Positions 10,023-17,739 of a stretch of 27,500 bases of DNA are shown here, in pieces. The DNA lies in the NCBI GenBank assembly GCA_012295275.1, contig CM022668.1:4422827-4450326 (forward strand). Reading direction: 5' to 3'. The stretch is from Chrysomallon squamiferum. Lineage: Eukaryota > Mollusca > Gastropoda > Neomphalida > Peltospiridae. The translations under genes were made by a program, and so were the position numbers. Each line of letters starts with the position of its first letter. Positions within the stretch are counted from its first letter, which is position 1. Below the pieces are notes generated by a model. That model was given only the letters and a program-made list of their open reading frames with translations. It had not been told where the DNA came from and did no database searches.

Positions 10023-10250
10023 TGAAAAATAACTAAGGAAAACAATCTATAAATATTTCACATGACTTTATATATATATTTTTTTTTAGAATATATTTGA
10101 CAGACAGTCCTCGCGGTAAACATTTCGATTCTTTTTATTATTGTTATTGTTATTATTAGCAGTAGTATATAAAACCAACATTCGTACAGAAATGAATATA
10201 AATAACCCGTATCTCCACTCCCAAATAAATGCAGAAACGGATTCAAGTTT
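9780..10250 (+). promoter_or_regulatory. Upstream block of gene A shared with two other promoter blocks
   Basis: Contains (GA)n tracts at 9859-9878 and 9949-10020. Flanking segments GGACATAGAAGA, AAATAACTAA...AAATATTTCACATGACTTT and AACATTTCGATTCTT recur around 16855-17000 and 21690-21895. It looks like the distal upstream region common to the tandem family. Confidence 0.55.
9949..10020. repeat. (GA)n microsatellite
   Basis: About 36 GA units. It is the longest GA tract in the upstream region of gene A and is a likely length-polymorphic site. Confidence 0.97.
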
Positions 10251-10366
10251 AAGTTTTAACGTGTTACAGTTGCAGGATAAAACTGAAATACACCCTACGG
10301 TTTAAATCGAAATGAAAGAAAAAAAAAATCATTGAAAAGGTGACCTTTTCTTTGTTTCGCGTCACC

Positions 10367-10393
10367 TTCGCACGTTTGAATAACATTTATAAA
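10367..10393 (+). promoter_or_regulatory. Gene A core promoter: TTCGCAC and TATA box
   Basis: TTCGCAC at 10367-10373 and TATAAA at 10388-10393, with start-to-start spacing of 21 bp. The TATA lies 80 bp before the ATG. Gene B has the same TTCGCAC and a TATAAG at exactly the same spacing, 70 bp before its ATG, which supports both start sites. Confidence 0.65.
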
Positions 10394-10467
10394 TGGCTCC
10401 ACCTTCTTGAGAGATAGTCACTCGATAAGGAATTAGTAGAAAGAAGTTAGAACAAGACTCAGTAACT

Positions 10468-10567
10468 ATGAAAATATTTCTATTTGTCGTCGTCGTAGCA
10501 TGTTTGACTATTTGGAGTCACATGGAAGTTGGTGGGGCAGACATTTCTGGCACAGCTGCAGTGAAAG
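10468..10567 (+). CDS. Gene A signal-peptide exon
   Basis: Begins MKIFLFVVVVACLTIWS, a short Lys then a strong hydrophobic core, and continues HMEVGGADISGTAAVK. Cleavage probably falls near Ser-His or Gly-Ala-Asp. It ends in phase 1 at a GTAAAT donor. The core codons (GTCGTCGTAGCATGT) and the start of the following intron (GTAAATTTATTT) match gene B, which shows the two exons are paralogous. Confidence 0.8.
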
Positions 10568-11522
10568 GTAAATTTATTTCTTTATAGTTTAATTTAAGCG
10601 ATCCTGAAATGTAACTTCCTTTTTTTATTATTATTATTTTTTTTTATTTATTTTTTTTTTTTGTGGGAAGGGGTTATTAGGCAATTTTTGATTGTTATTT
10701 GTTATTTCCTTATTGTTGTTTTAATTTCTGATTTTCTTTTTACTTAACTACATATATTAAATTTCGTATTTCCGTTTATTGATGTGATTTTTTTTTTTGT
10801 ACCTGATATAAAGGATCTTCTAAAATAATTTCTTTATACTTCAAAGTTTTTTTAACTGTTTTTAAATTTTTTTAACTTATTTCATCAATGATTTATTACT
10901 CACAATAAAGTAATGTTTTTAACAAAACAATTGCACGCCGCCATTTTACTTTCACAAATGAATTCCTACAGTCCATAACACAACTCCTAAATTTGTAATG
11001 AAATACGAAATTAGTGAACAGAGACTTTGGAACTTTTAAGTTAGTTTGTTGTCTGAGGAATCCGAAAAATTGATGGACATTATCGATTCGTAGTTTTTTT
11101 GCTATTTAATAAATATCTGTGCAATGGCTATACCTCTCAAATAAATTTACCTAGACATACGCAATTACTATTATTTTCTTCTTGACAGTTCTTCATATTA
11201 TTATAATTGGTTTAATGGAGTAAAGAAGATTAATGGAAACATGTTTCATGATATAGCTCAAGAGATAGCAGTTTATGTGTCCATAAAAACAGCTAAATCA
11301 AATGGAATTGTATAATTTGAATAAACAAATTACTGCAATATTATTAAATTTATACTGAAATCGAGAGGTTATGTAAAAAAATCTATAAAAATCTAAATCC
11401 GAATCGATCAGGGATTTAGAAAAAAACACTGTATGTAGCATTTAATATTCCTTAGGAAGGGCGTTTTTTTTTAAACTGTATTTCTTTTATATGTGAAAGT
11501 GCCTACCACAAGTCAGATTTTA

Positions 11523-11568
<46 letters not shown>

Positions 11569-12436
11569 ATTTATTTTCACTATTCTCATTAGATATACAT
11601 AGATACATACATACATAGCTACATGCATATATTATTTATTTCTCTTTTATGTTAAAGCGCCTACAAGTAAGTCTTTATTATTATTGTTCTTATTATTATA
11701 GTTATTATTATTATTGTTATTCTTGTTATTATTATTATTATTATTATTATTCAATTTGTTTTCACGATTCACATTACATATAACTTTATACATACATCCA
11801 TACATACGTACATACATAGATACATACATAATTACATACATTTATACATGTGTAGATACACAGATACATTTATACATATGTAGATATACAAATACATTTA
11901 TACATATGCAGATATACAAATACATATATTGATCATGACAAATCAATTTCATCACACCTATATTCCAACATATGAAATAAAATGCATAATGTGTGAAACA
12001 CTAAAAATAGTGTTTATTCTTTCAAATGACGCTAAAAATCTTTATTAAATTTGAAATTCAAATTTATTTATTTTTTCTTTTTGTTCTTTTTGTTGTTGTT
12101 TGTTATTGAAGCTTTTACAACAAGAAAGTTTGTGTTCTTTTTTAAATTCATTTAATACACACCTTTTTTTATATACATACATACGTACATACATCAAACA
12201 CATATACATATAATTATACATGAAAATATATTTGTGCTTGATATTTGTATACCTCTGCTTTTTTTCTTTCATATTTTTCTTCTTTTTTTTATATTGAAGC
12301 GCCTACAAGTAAGTTTTCTAATTATTAATTTATCTTTGTCTTTCATATATAGATACTTACATATATGCATATTCAAACAGGAAAACACAACAACAAAAAC
12401 AACAACAACAACAACAACAACAACAATAACAACAAC

Positions 12437-12492
<56 letters not shown>

Positions 12493-14365
12493 CTTAAACC
12501 TACAGGTTATATAAACAGTTCTATAAAAATCCAAATCAATCAGGGATTTGGGGGAAACAGTTATATGTAGCAGACACATTTTAGATTCCTTAGGCAGTCC
12601 TTTTTGTATAATTTTTTATTTTATATTTTATTTATTTCTCTTATATGTTAAAGCGCTTACAACAAATAAGTATTTATTGTTGTTGTTGTTGTTGTTATTA
12701 TTATTATTATTATTTTTATTTTCACGAACTCATTAGATATTAACACACACACATACATACATACATACATAATATATGCATACATACATACATACATACA
12801 TAGATACATATATTATTTACTATTTATTTCTCTTATATGTTAAAGCGCCTACAACAAACAAATCTATTATTATTATTGTTATTGTTGTTGTTTTTATTAT
12901 TATTTATTCTTATTTTCTTCTTCTTCTTCTTCTTCTTCTTATTATTATTATTCAATTTGTTTTCATGATTCACATTAAATATAACTATATATATATACAT
13001 CCATACATACGCACATACATAATTACGTACATTCATACATATGTAGGCATACAGATACATAAACTGATGAATGACAAATCAGTTTCATCACACCTATATT
13101 CCAACATATGAAATGAAATGCATAATGAGTCAAACACTAAAAATAGTGTTTATTCTTTCAAATGCTGAAAATCTTTATTACATTTGAAATTTAAATTTAT
13201 TTCTCTTTTTCTTCGTTGTTGTTCGTTACTGAAGCTCCTACAACCAGTAAGTTTTTGTTCTTTTTTTAAATTCATTTAATAGAGACCTATATATACACAT
13301 ACATACATACATACATACATACATACATACATACATACATACATACATACGAACGTACATACATACACATGAAAATATATTTATGCTTGATGAATATGCT
13401 TCATGAGTTTATATCTAATAATTGTTGTATTAAACAAAACTTATGTAACCACAAAAAAATAGTTTGTAATGTTAAAAATCTCTTTGGAAAACGTGATTAG
13501 ATTTGAAAGATAAAACTATTTCTGATGTTATTTATTTATTGATTGACTGATTTATTTGTTGTTTATTTGTTTGTTTATTTATTTATTTCTGTTTCATATT
13601 GAAGCTCTTACAACACATATGTATTTCTTTTAAATTCATTTAACACAGACCTTTTTATACATATATATATACAAACACATACATATAATTAAACACACAC
13701 ATTTTCTTAATATATTAAACAAAATTTATGTAATCACTAAAAATAGTTTCAGTGTTAAAAACCTCTCTGGAAAATGTAATTAAATTAGAAAGATAAAATT
13801 ATTTATGATATTTATGCATTTTATTATTATTTATTTATTTATTTATTCATTTATTTATTTATTTTTCTGTTTTATATTGAAGCTCCTACAACAAGTAAGT
13901 ATTATTTTTTAAATTCAATTACCAGAGACCTTTTGAAATACATACGTACATACATACATACATACATCAAACACATATACATGAAAATACAATTGTTCTT
14001 GATGAATATACTTGATGAGCTTATATCTCATATTTTTTTATATATTAAAAAGAAATTATTTGAAATGTTAATACCTAAAAATAGTTTGTAATGTCAAAAA
14101 TCTGTTTGGAAAACATAATTAAATTAGAAAGTTAAAACTCTTTCTGATTTCTGCTTTTGTTTTTTTTTTTTTTATATTGAAGCGCCTACAACAAGTAAGT
14201 TTTCTAATTATTAATTTATCTTTGTCATTCATATATAGATACTTACATATATGCATATTCAAACAGGAAAACACAACAGCAACAACAACAACAACTATAA
14301 TAATAATAACAATAAGCACAATAATAATAATAACAATAAGCATAATAATAAAAATAATAATAATG

Positions 14366-14426
<61 letters not shown>

Positions 14427-14760
14427 CAGAAACCTACAAGTTATGTAAACAGTTCTACAAAAATTCAAATCAGGGATTTTGGGGAAACCGTTATACGTAG
14501 CAGAAACATTTTAGATTCCTTAGGCAGGGCTTTTTGAATGATTTTTTATTTTATATTTTATTTATTTCTCTTATATGTAAAAAAGCGCTTTCAACAAATA
14601 CGTCTTTATTGTTGCTGTTGTTGTTGTTATTATTATTATTATTTTTTCACGAACTCGTTAGATATATACACATACATACATACATACATACATACTTACA
14701 TTAATATATTATTTATTTATTATTTCTCTTATATGTTAAAGCGCCTATAACAAATAAGTC

Positions 14761-14793
<33 letters not shown>

Positions 14794-14938
14794 TTCACGA
14801 ACTTATTAGATATATACATATACATACATATATATACATACATATTTATTTATTATTTATTTCTCTTATATGTTAAAGCGCCTACAGCAAGTAAGTCTAT
14901 TATTATTATTGTTGTTGTTTTTATTATTATTATTTCTT

Positions 14939-14969
<31 letters not shown>

Positions 14970-15555
14970 TTATTATTATTATTATTATCAGCCATTTGTT
15001 CTATGTAGAATCATTTCTGTTTTGTCAGTGTCATTGTTTACATTTTTAGCAATAACAAATATCTAAAAAAAAAGTGTCATTCTTAGGTTAGTAAATGTTT
15101 TCTTCCTATGTCTGTACATGCTCTACACGAACGTTTTACACGTGTGTCTCTTCGTGTATGCTATACGTATATTGAAATATATGTTTTATACAAATGTTTT
15201 ACACAAATGTTGGTAAACGTTTTAATCATATGTTTCTATATATTTAATACAAATGTTCACTGCAGATTATACACATACTTGACTTGTGGCAGCTTTTTTT
15301 TAAAGTTAATACAGAGTGTTGTTTTACCTGTTGTTTATAAGCATCATTTCTGTGATGTTTCAGTGTGTGAGTACACGTATGAAACAGTTGCTGCCTGTGA
15401 CGCAGATGACGGTGACGTAATCAACGATGGTCAGTGCCCGGGGAACGATGACGTGTGTTGCAATGGTAAATTCGTATCTTCAACTGTGTCTGTCTGTCTG
15501 TATGTATGTATGCCTGTACGTGTATCTGTATCCCTACGTACGTATGTATGACAAA

Positions 15556-15586
<31 letters not shown>

Positions 15587-15682
15587 GTATGTGTTTATAT
15601 ATCTATGCATACATGTGTGCGTGTATGCATATATACATATATATATATAAATGTTTCTCTAGGTCATCCATCAACAACTTAG
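10468..15682 (+). CDS. Micro-exon gene A: secreted small protein with Thr/Pro linker and cysteine-rich end
   Basis: Predicted exported protein of about 99 residues; function unknown. Exons: 10468-10567 (signal peptide), micro-exons 11500-11511, 11658-11666, 12300-12308, 13235-13246, 13883-13894, 14183-14194, 14879-14890, then 15364-15465 (cysteine-rich) and 15663-15682 (stop). Every internal junction is phase 1, so any micro-exon can be gained or skipped without a frameshift; the sum is exactly 300 nt. The micro-exons give VPTT, TPT, TPT, TPTT, TPTT, TPTT, TPTA, a mucin-like stretch likely to carry O-glycans. The last part has five cysteines, including CPGNDDVCC. Six further micro-exon copies in the same introns have damaged donors. 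The design resembles the micro-exon genes of schistosomes, but I see no sequence reason to call it homologous. The last exon is the least certain part. Confidence 0.65.
10568..11499 (+). other. Gene A intron 1
   Basis: AT-rich. The first 60 bases are alignable with intron 1 of gene B (GTAAATTTATTT then GCGATC(C/T)TGAAAT). Near 11350-11455 is a copy of the segment AGGGATTT...CCTTAGG that recurs before the micro-exons at 12654 and 14586. No micro-exon was seen before 11500. Confidence 0.7.
11500..11511 (+). CDS. Gene A micro-exon 1 (12 nt)
   Basis: TGCCTACCACAA after TATGTGAAAG, phase 1-1, encoding Val-Pro-Thr-Thr after the G of the signal exon. The donor GTCAGA is weaker than the usual GTAAGT, so inclusion may be partial. 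Confidence 0.55.
11523..11566. repeat. (TTA)n tract after micro-exon 1
   Basis: Near-perfect TTA repeats immediately downstream of a micro-exon donor, the arrangement shared by all copies of the second unit type in this gene. Confidence 0.9.
11658..11666 (+). CDS. Gene A micro-exon 2 (9 nt)
   Basis: CGCCTACAA between ATGTTAAAG and GTAAGT. It has lost one ACA codon relative to the 12-nt type but keeps phase 1-1. It encodes Thr-Pro-Thr. Confidence 0.65.
12112..12123 (+). pseudogene. Damaged micro-exon copy (donor GAAAGT)
   Basis: CTTTTACAACAA after GTTATTGAAG; the expected GTAAGT donor reads GAAAGT (T to A at +2). The next GT would add 4 nt and break the frame. The Pro codon is also changed (CCT to TTT), consistent with decay. 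Confidence 0.65.
12300..12308 (+). CDS. Gene A micro-exon (9 nt)
   Basis: CGCCTACAA between TATATTGAAG and GTAAGT, with a long T-rich tract before the acceptor. Encodes Thr-Pro-Thr. The following intron is a close duplicate of the intron after 14194. Confidence 0.7.
12380..12490. repeat. (CAA)n-(TAA)n tract
   Basis: CAA then TAA repeats within a gene A intron. It is complementary to the TTG/TTA tract at 12674-12715, so the transcript could fold back around the micro-exon copy at 12654. Confidence 0.92.
12654..12665 (+). pseudogene. Damaged micro-exon copy (donor ATAAGT)
   Basis: CGCTTACAACAA after TATGTTAAAG; acceptor and body are kept, but the donor is ATAAGT (A at +1). The next GT is 4 nt further and out of frame. 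Confidence 0.7.
12846..12857 (+). pseudogene. Damaged micro-exon copy (donor ACAAAT)
   Basis: CGCCTACAACAA, a perfect consensus body, after ATGTTAAAG, but followed by ACAAAT with no usable GT. Non-functional by ordinary splicing rules. Confidence 0.7.
13084..13200 (+). repeat. Intronic block duplicated from 11947-12065
   Basis: TTCATCACACCTATATTCC through AAATAGTGTTTATTCTTTC to AATTTATTT is nearly identical at 11947-12065 and 13084-13200, 1.1 kb apart, showing duplication of whole micro-exon/intron groups. Confidence 0.85.
13235..13246 (+). CDS. Gene A micro-exon (12 nt)
   Basis: CTCCTACAACCA between GTTACTGAAG and GTAAGT, phase 1-1, encoding Thr-Pro-Thr-Thr. Confidence 0.7.
13297..13370. 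repeat. (CATA)n microsatellite
   Basis: About 18 units of the tetranucleotide inside a gene A intron, typical of the tract that follows most micro-exons in this gene. Confidence 0.92.
13605..13616 (+). pseudogene. Damaged micro-exon copy (donor ATATGT)
   Basis: CTCTTACAACAC after CATATTGAAG, followed by ATATGT. The GT available is 4 nt late and would break the frame. The Pro codon is changed to Leu. Confidence 0.65.
13883..13894 (+). CDS. Gene A micro-exon (12 nt)
   Basis: CTCCTACAACAA between TATATTGAAG and GTAAGT, phase 1-1, encoding Thr-Pro-Thr-Thr. Confidence 0.72.
14183..14194 (+). CDS. Gene A micro-exon (12 nt)
   Basis: CGCCTACAACAA between a T-rich TATATTGAAG acceptor and GTAAGT, phase 1-1, encoding Thr-Pro-Thr-Thr. 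It starts the second copy of the higher-order unit seen at 12300. Confidence 0.72.
14276..14430. repeat. (CAA)n-(TAA)n tract
   Basis: The counterpart of 12380-12490 in the second higher-order unit. It is complementary to the TTG/TTA tract at 14607-14642 on the other side of the micro-exon copy at 14586. Confidence 0.92.
14586..14597 (+). pseudogene. Damaged micro-exon copy (donor ATACGT)
   Basis: CGCTTTCAACAA after GTAAAAAAG, followed by ATACGT (A at +1). The body has also drifted (TTT CAA). Confidence 0.65.
14742..14753 (+). pseudogene. Damaged micro-exon copy (donor ATAAGT)
   Basis: CGCCTATAACAA after TATGTTAAAG with donor ATAAGT, the same lesion as at 12666 and 8438. Confidence 0.7.
14879..14890 (+). 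CDS. Gene A micro-exon (12 nt)
   Basis: CGCCTACAGCAA between ATGTTAAAG and GTAAGT, phase 1-1, encoding Thr-Pro-Thr-Ala. It is the last micro-exon before the cysteine-rich exon. Confidence 0.68.
15364..15465 (+). CDS. Gene A cysteine-rich exon
   Basis: 102 nt, phase 1-1, between GATGTTTCAG and GTAAAT. It encodes CEYTYETVAACDADDGD, then VINDGQCPGNDDVCCN: spacing C-x9-C-x12-C-x6-CC, acidic. The GxCPGxxxxCC end recalls small cysteine modules found beside some secreted hydrolases, but the count of five cysteines does not fit a known fold I can name. The exon is GC-richer than its surroundings, which supports coding. Confidence 0.75.
15663..15682 (+). CDS. Gene A probable last exon
   Basis: A TTTCTCTAG acceptor, then a frame compatible with phase 1 giving Gly-His-Pro-Ser-Thr-Thr and TAG at 15680-15682. 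The Pro-Ser-Thr-Thr end echoes the micro-exon motif. An alternative acceptor at 15857 would give Val then TAA at 15860-15862. Confidence 0.4.
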
Positions 15683-15739
15683 TGTACCTCGTCTCTGAGC
15701 TATGTCGCGGCAGAAGAGTTATTTAACACTAATATTGTT

Positions 15740-15741
<2 letters not shown>

Positions 15742-15781
<40 letters not shown>
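15742..15781. repeat. (TG)n microsatellite
   Basis: About 20 TG units in the probable 3' region of gene A, followed by GCATGCGTG-type drift. Confidence 0.96.
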
Positions 15782-15782
<1 letters not shown>

Positions 15783-15934
15783 ATGCGTGTATGTGTGCCT
15801 TTACCTGTCAAAAATCTATATTTCTTAAATTCTGTTCTCTTCTTATTTTTCTTATAGTTTAAAAAAGACTTCTGAAGACAGAGGGAACAACAGTACGACA
15901 CACAAAGATGACAGTTCCTACTTTACAGTTTTAC

Positions 15935-16325
15935 CTGATATAAAACATACTTTTACCTTTAAAAAAGTAACAATTTGACAGTAAAAAAATACTTTTCCTG
16001 TAATAAAATATACCTTCGTGTGACGTAATAGTACTTTTTTTTTTTTTTTTTTTTTTTGCTAATTGGTAGATTGATCTATTATGAATTACTTTTATTTTCC
16101 AATTTTCATTTCGAACAATTACTAGAAAGATCAACATATTTACCCACACACATTCAAAGAATCTGTCATTTCTCCATGCATTCATACTTACGTGCTTATG
16201 TAGACAGTAATGAATGTTCTGTTGTCTCATGTTCGCAAACTGGACATATGCTATTTTTTTAGTTGTAATAAAATAAGATTTCATCTATAATCATGCAGAG
16301 ATTTACTTGTCATAAAATATACTTT
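15935..16325. repeat. Degenerate short repeats of TTACCTGTAATAAAATATAC type
   Basis: Variants of TTTACCTGTAATAAAATATAC recur at 15940-16020, 16265-16325 and again at 20895-21010. They contain AATAAA hexamers that could act as polyadenylation signals for gene A, but look mainly like a dispersed repeat. Confidence 0.5.
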
Positions 16326-16345
16326 TACATGTAACAGCAACAGCA

Positions 16346-16394
<49 letters not shown>
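16346..16394. repeat. (TAA)n microsatellite
   Basis: Near-perfect AAT triplets, at the position equivalent to 21047-21142 in the other duplicated block. Confidence 0.93.
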
Positions 16395-16398
<4 letters not shown>

Positions 16399-16634
16399 CA
16401 ACAATAAAATAAAATAAAAAACAAATAAATCGTTTGCAATACATACACGATGACTTACTACAAAAATTACAATATCAATATACACAGAAAACTTATCATC
16501 TGCCAACAAAAAACAGTTTTTGAATTAGCAGCATGGGTCTTAGATCAGTGGATAGATATTTGATTAATTAAACAACACGAAGATGAATGCACGCGCTTTT
16601 ACAAAGTGTTTTCAGGAGAATTGATTGTGTATTC

Positions 16635-16736
16635 TCAAGGTGACCCCTAACTCTGAACTACAAGCCGAAGCCTACGTGACGAGTGTGGGGTGGTGCGGTC
16701 GGCGTGGGGTTCGGACCAGCGAAGATGATCACGTGA
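16635..16736 (+). promoter_or_regulatory. GC-rich conserved segment with TCAAGGTGA and TCACGTGA
   Basis: Conserved with 21388-21487 at about 90 per cent or better by eye. It starts with TCAAGGTGAC (nuclear-receptor-like half site) and ends with the palindrome TCACGTGA (bHLH-type box), and also holds ACGTGACG and GGGGTTCGGACC. Its conservation amid drifting AT-rich DNA suggests a regulatory element. The factors are inferred from motif shape only. Confidence 0.5.
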
Positions 16737-17063
16737 CTTCTTTCTGAACGTAGGTCGAGGGTGGACTAATGTTTATTTTTCTCTGAAAAGTAAGTATACA
16801 AACTAAAGCAGTGATAGCTGTTACTATAGAAATGATAAATAGTGCTAAACTTATGGAAAATTGACACAGAAGACAGAGAACAAAGGAAAGAGAAAAATAA
16901 TGAGAGATAACTAATGAAATCAATACACAAATATTTCATATGACTTTTTCTTAATGTGTATTTTATAGACAACACTTGAAGTCAACATTCCGACTCTTTT
17001 TCTCCTTCTTCTTATTATTAAATACGTACAGACATTAAAATCTTCTTGGTCTTACTACATATA

Positions 17064-17159
17064 TATTTGTTAAATATGTGTATGTATATATTTGTGTGTG
17101 CATATATATATATATATATATGCACACACAAATATATACATACACATATTTAACAAATA
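17064..17159. repeat. Perfect 96-bp palindrome
   Basis: Two 48-base arms, exactly complementary, meeting at 17111/17112 with no spacer. The outer part (TATTTGTTAAATATGTGTAT) is complex sequence and the centre is TA repeats. It can form a long hairpin or cruciform. Confidence 0.95.
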
Positions 17160-17219
17160 AAATGAAAGTGACTCTGAGACTATCAGTAAGTAAGGAGAAG
17201 TAAAAAAGAAGACTTACAT

Positions 17220-17735
17220 GCATACACACATTCATACATACAGACACACATACAGACAAAACACACATAAACACATTCATGCATACATACATACACACAC
17301 ATACAGACAAAACACACATAAACACATTCATGCATACATGCATACATACAGACATTAATACATACATACATACATACATTCATACATACATACACACACA
17401 TACAGACAAAACACACATAAACACATTCATGCATATATACATACATACATACAGACATTCATAGATATATGCATATATAGACACATACATGCAAAGATAT
17501 ATACATATGCATACATAGATACATACACACACACATACAGAACAAACACACAAACACATTCATGCATACATACATATAGACACATAAATGCAAAGATATA
17601 TACATGTACATTCATACATACATACATACATACACACATACATACAGAACAAACACACAAACACATTCATGCATACATACATAAGTAAATACATACATAC
17701 ATACGTACATACACACATACATACATATATATTTG
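17220..17735. repeat. CATA-rich minisatellite with about 100-bp higher-order unit
   Basis: ACATACAGACAAAACACACA followed by TAAACACATTCATGCATAC recurs near 17238, 17298, 17398 and, in a shorter form, near 17533 and 17640. A single related unit is at 22112-22155. The tract is CATA tetranucleotides in between. Confidence 0.85.
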
Positions 17736-17739
17736 GTCA

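Larger units (their letters stand above)
12300..12720 (+). repeat. Higher-order unit, copy 1 (micro-exon pair plus intron)
   Basis: From the micro-exon at 12300 through the CAA/TAA tract, the GGGATTT...CCTTAGGCAG segment and the micro-exon at 12654, this is closely matched by 14183-14645. It is a duplicated unit of roughly 420-460 bp carrying two micro-exons. Confidence 0.8.

Noticed and set aside
15858-15862. Alternative last exon of gene A (Val then stop)
   Set aside because: Possible, but the nearer acceptor at 15662 gives a better pyrimidine context and a Pro-Ser-Thr-Thr end; left as an alternative.
16765-16800. ATGTTTATTTTTCTCTGAAAA followed by GTAAGT as a short signal exon in the duplicated blocks
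   Set aside because: The frame hits TGA after five codons in both copies (16768 and 21519 regions).
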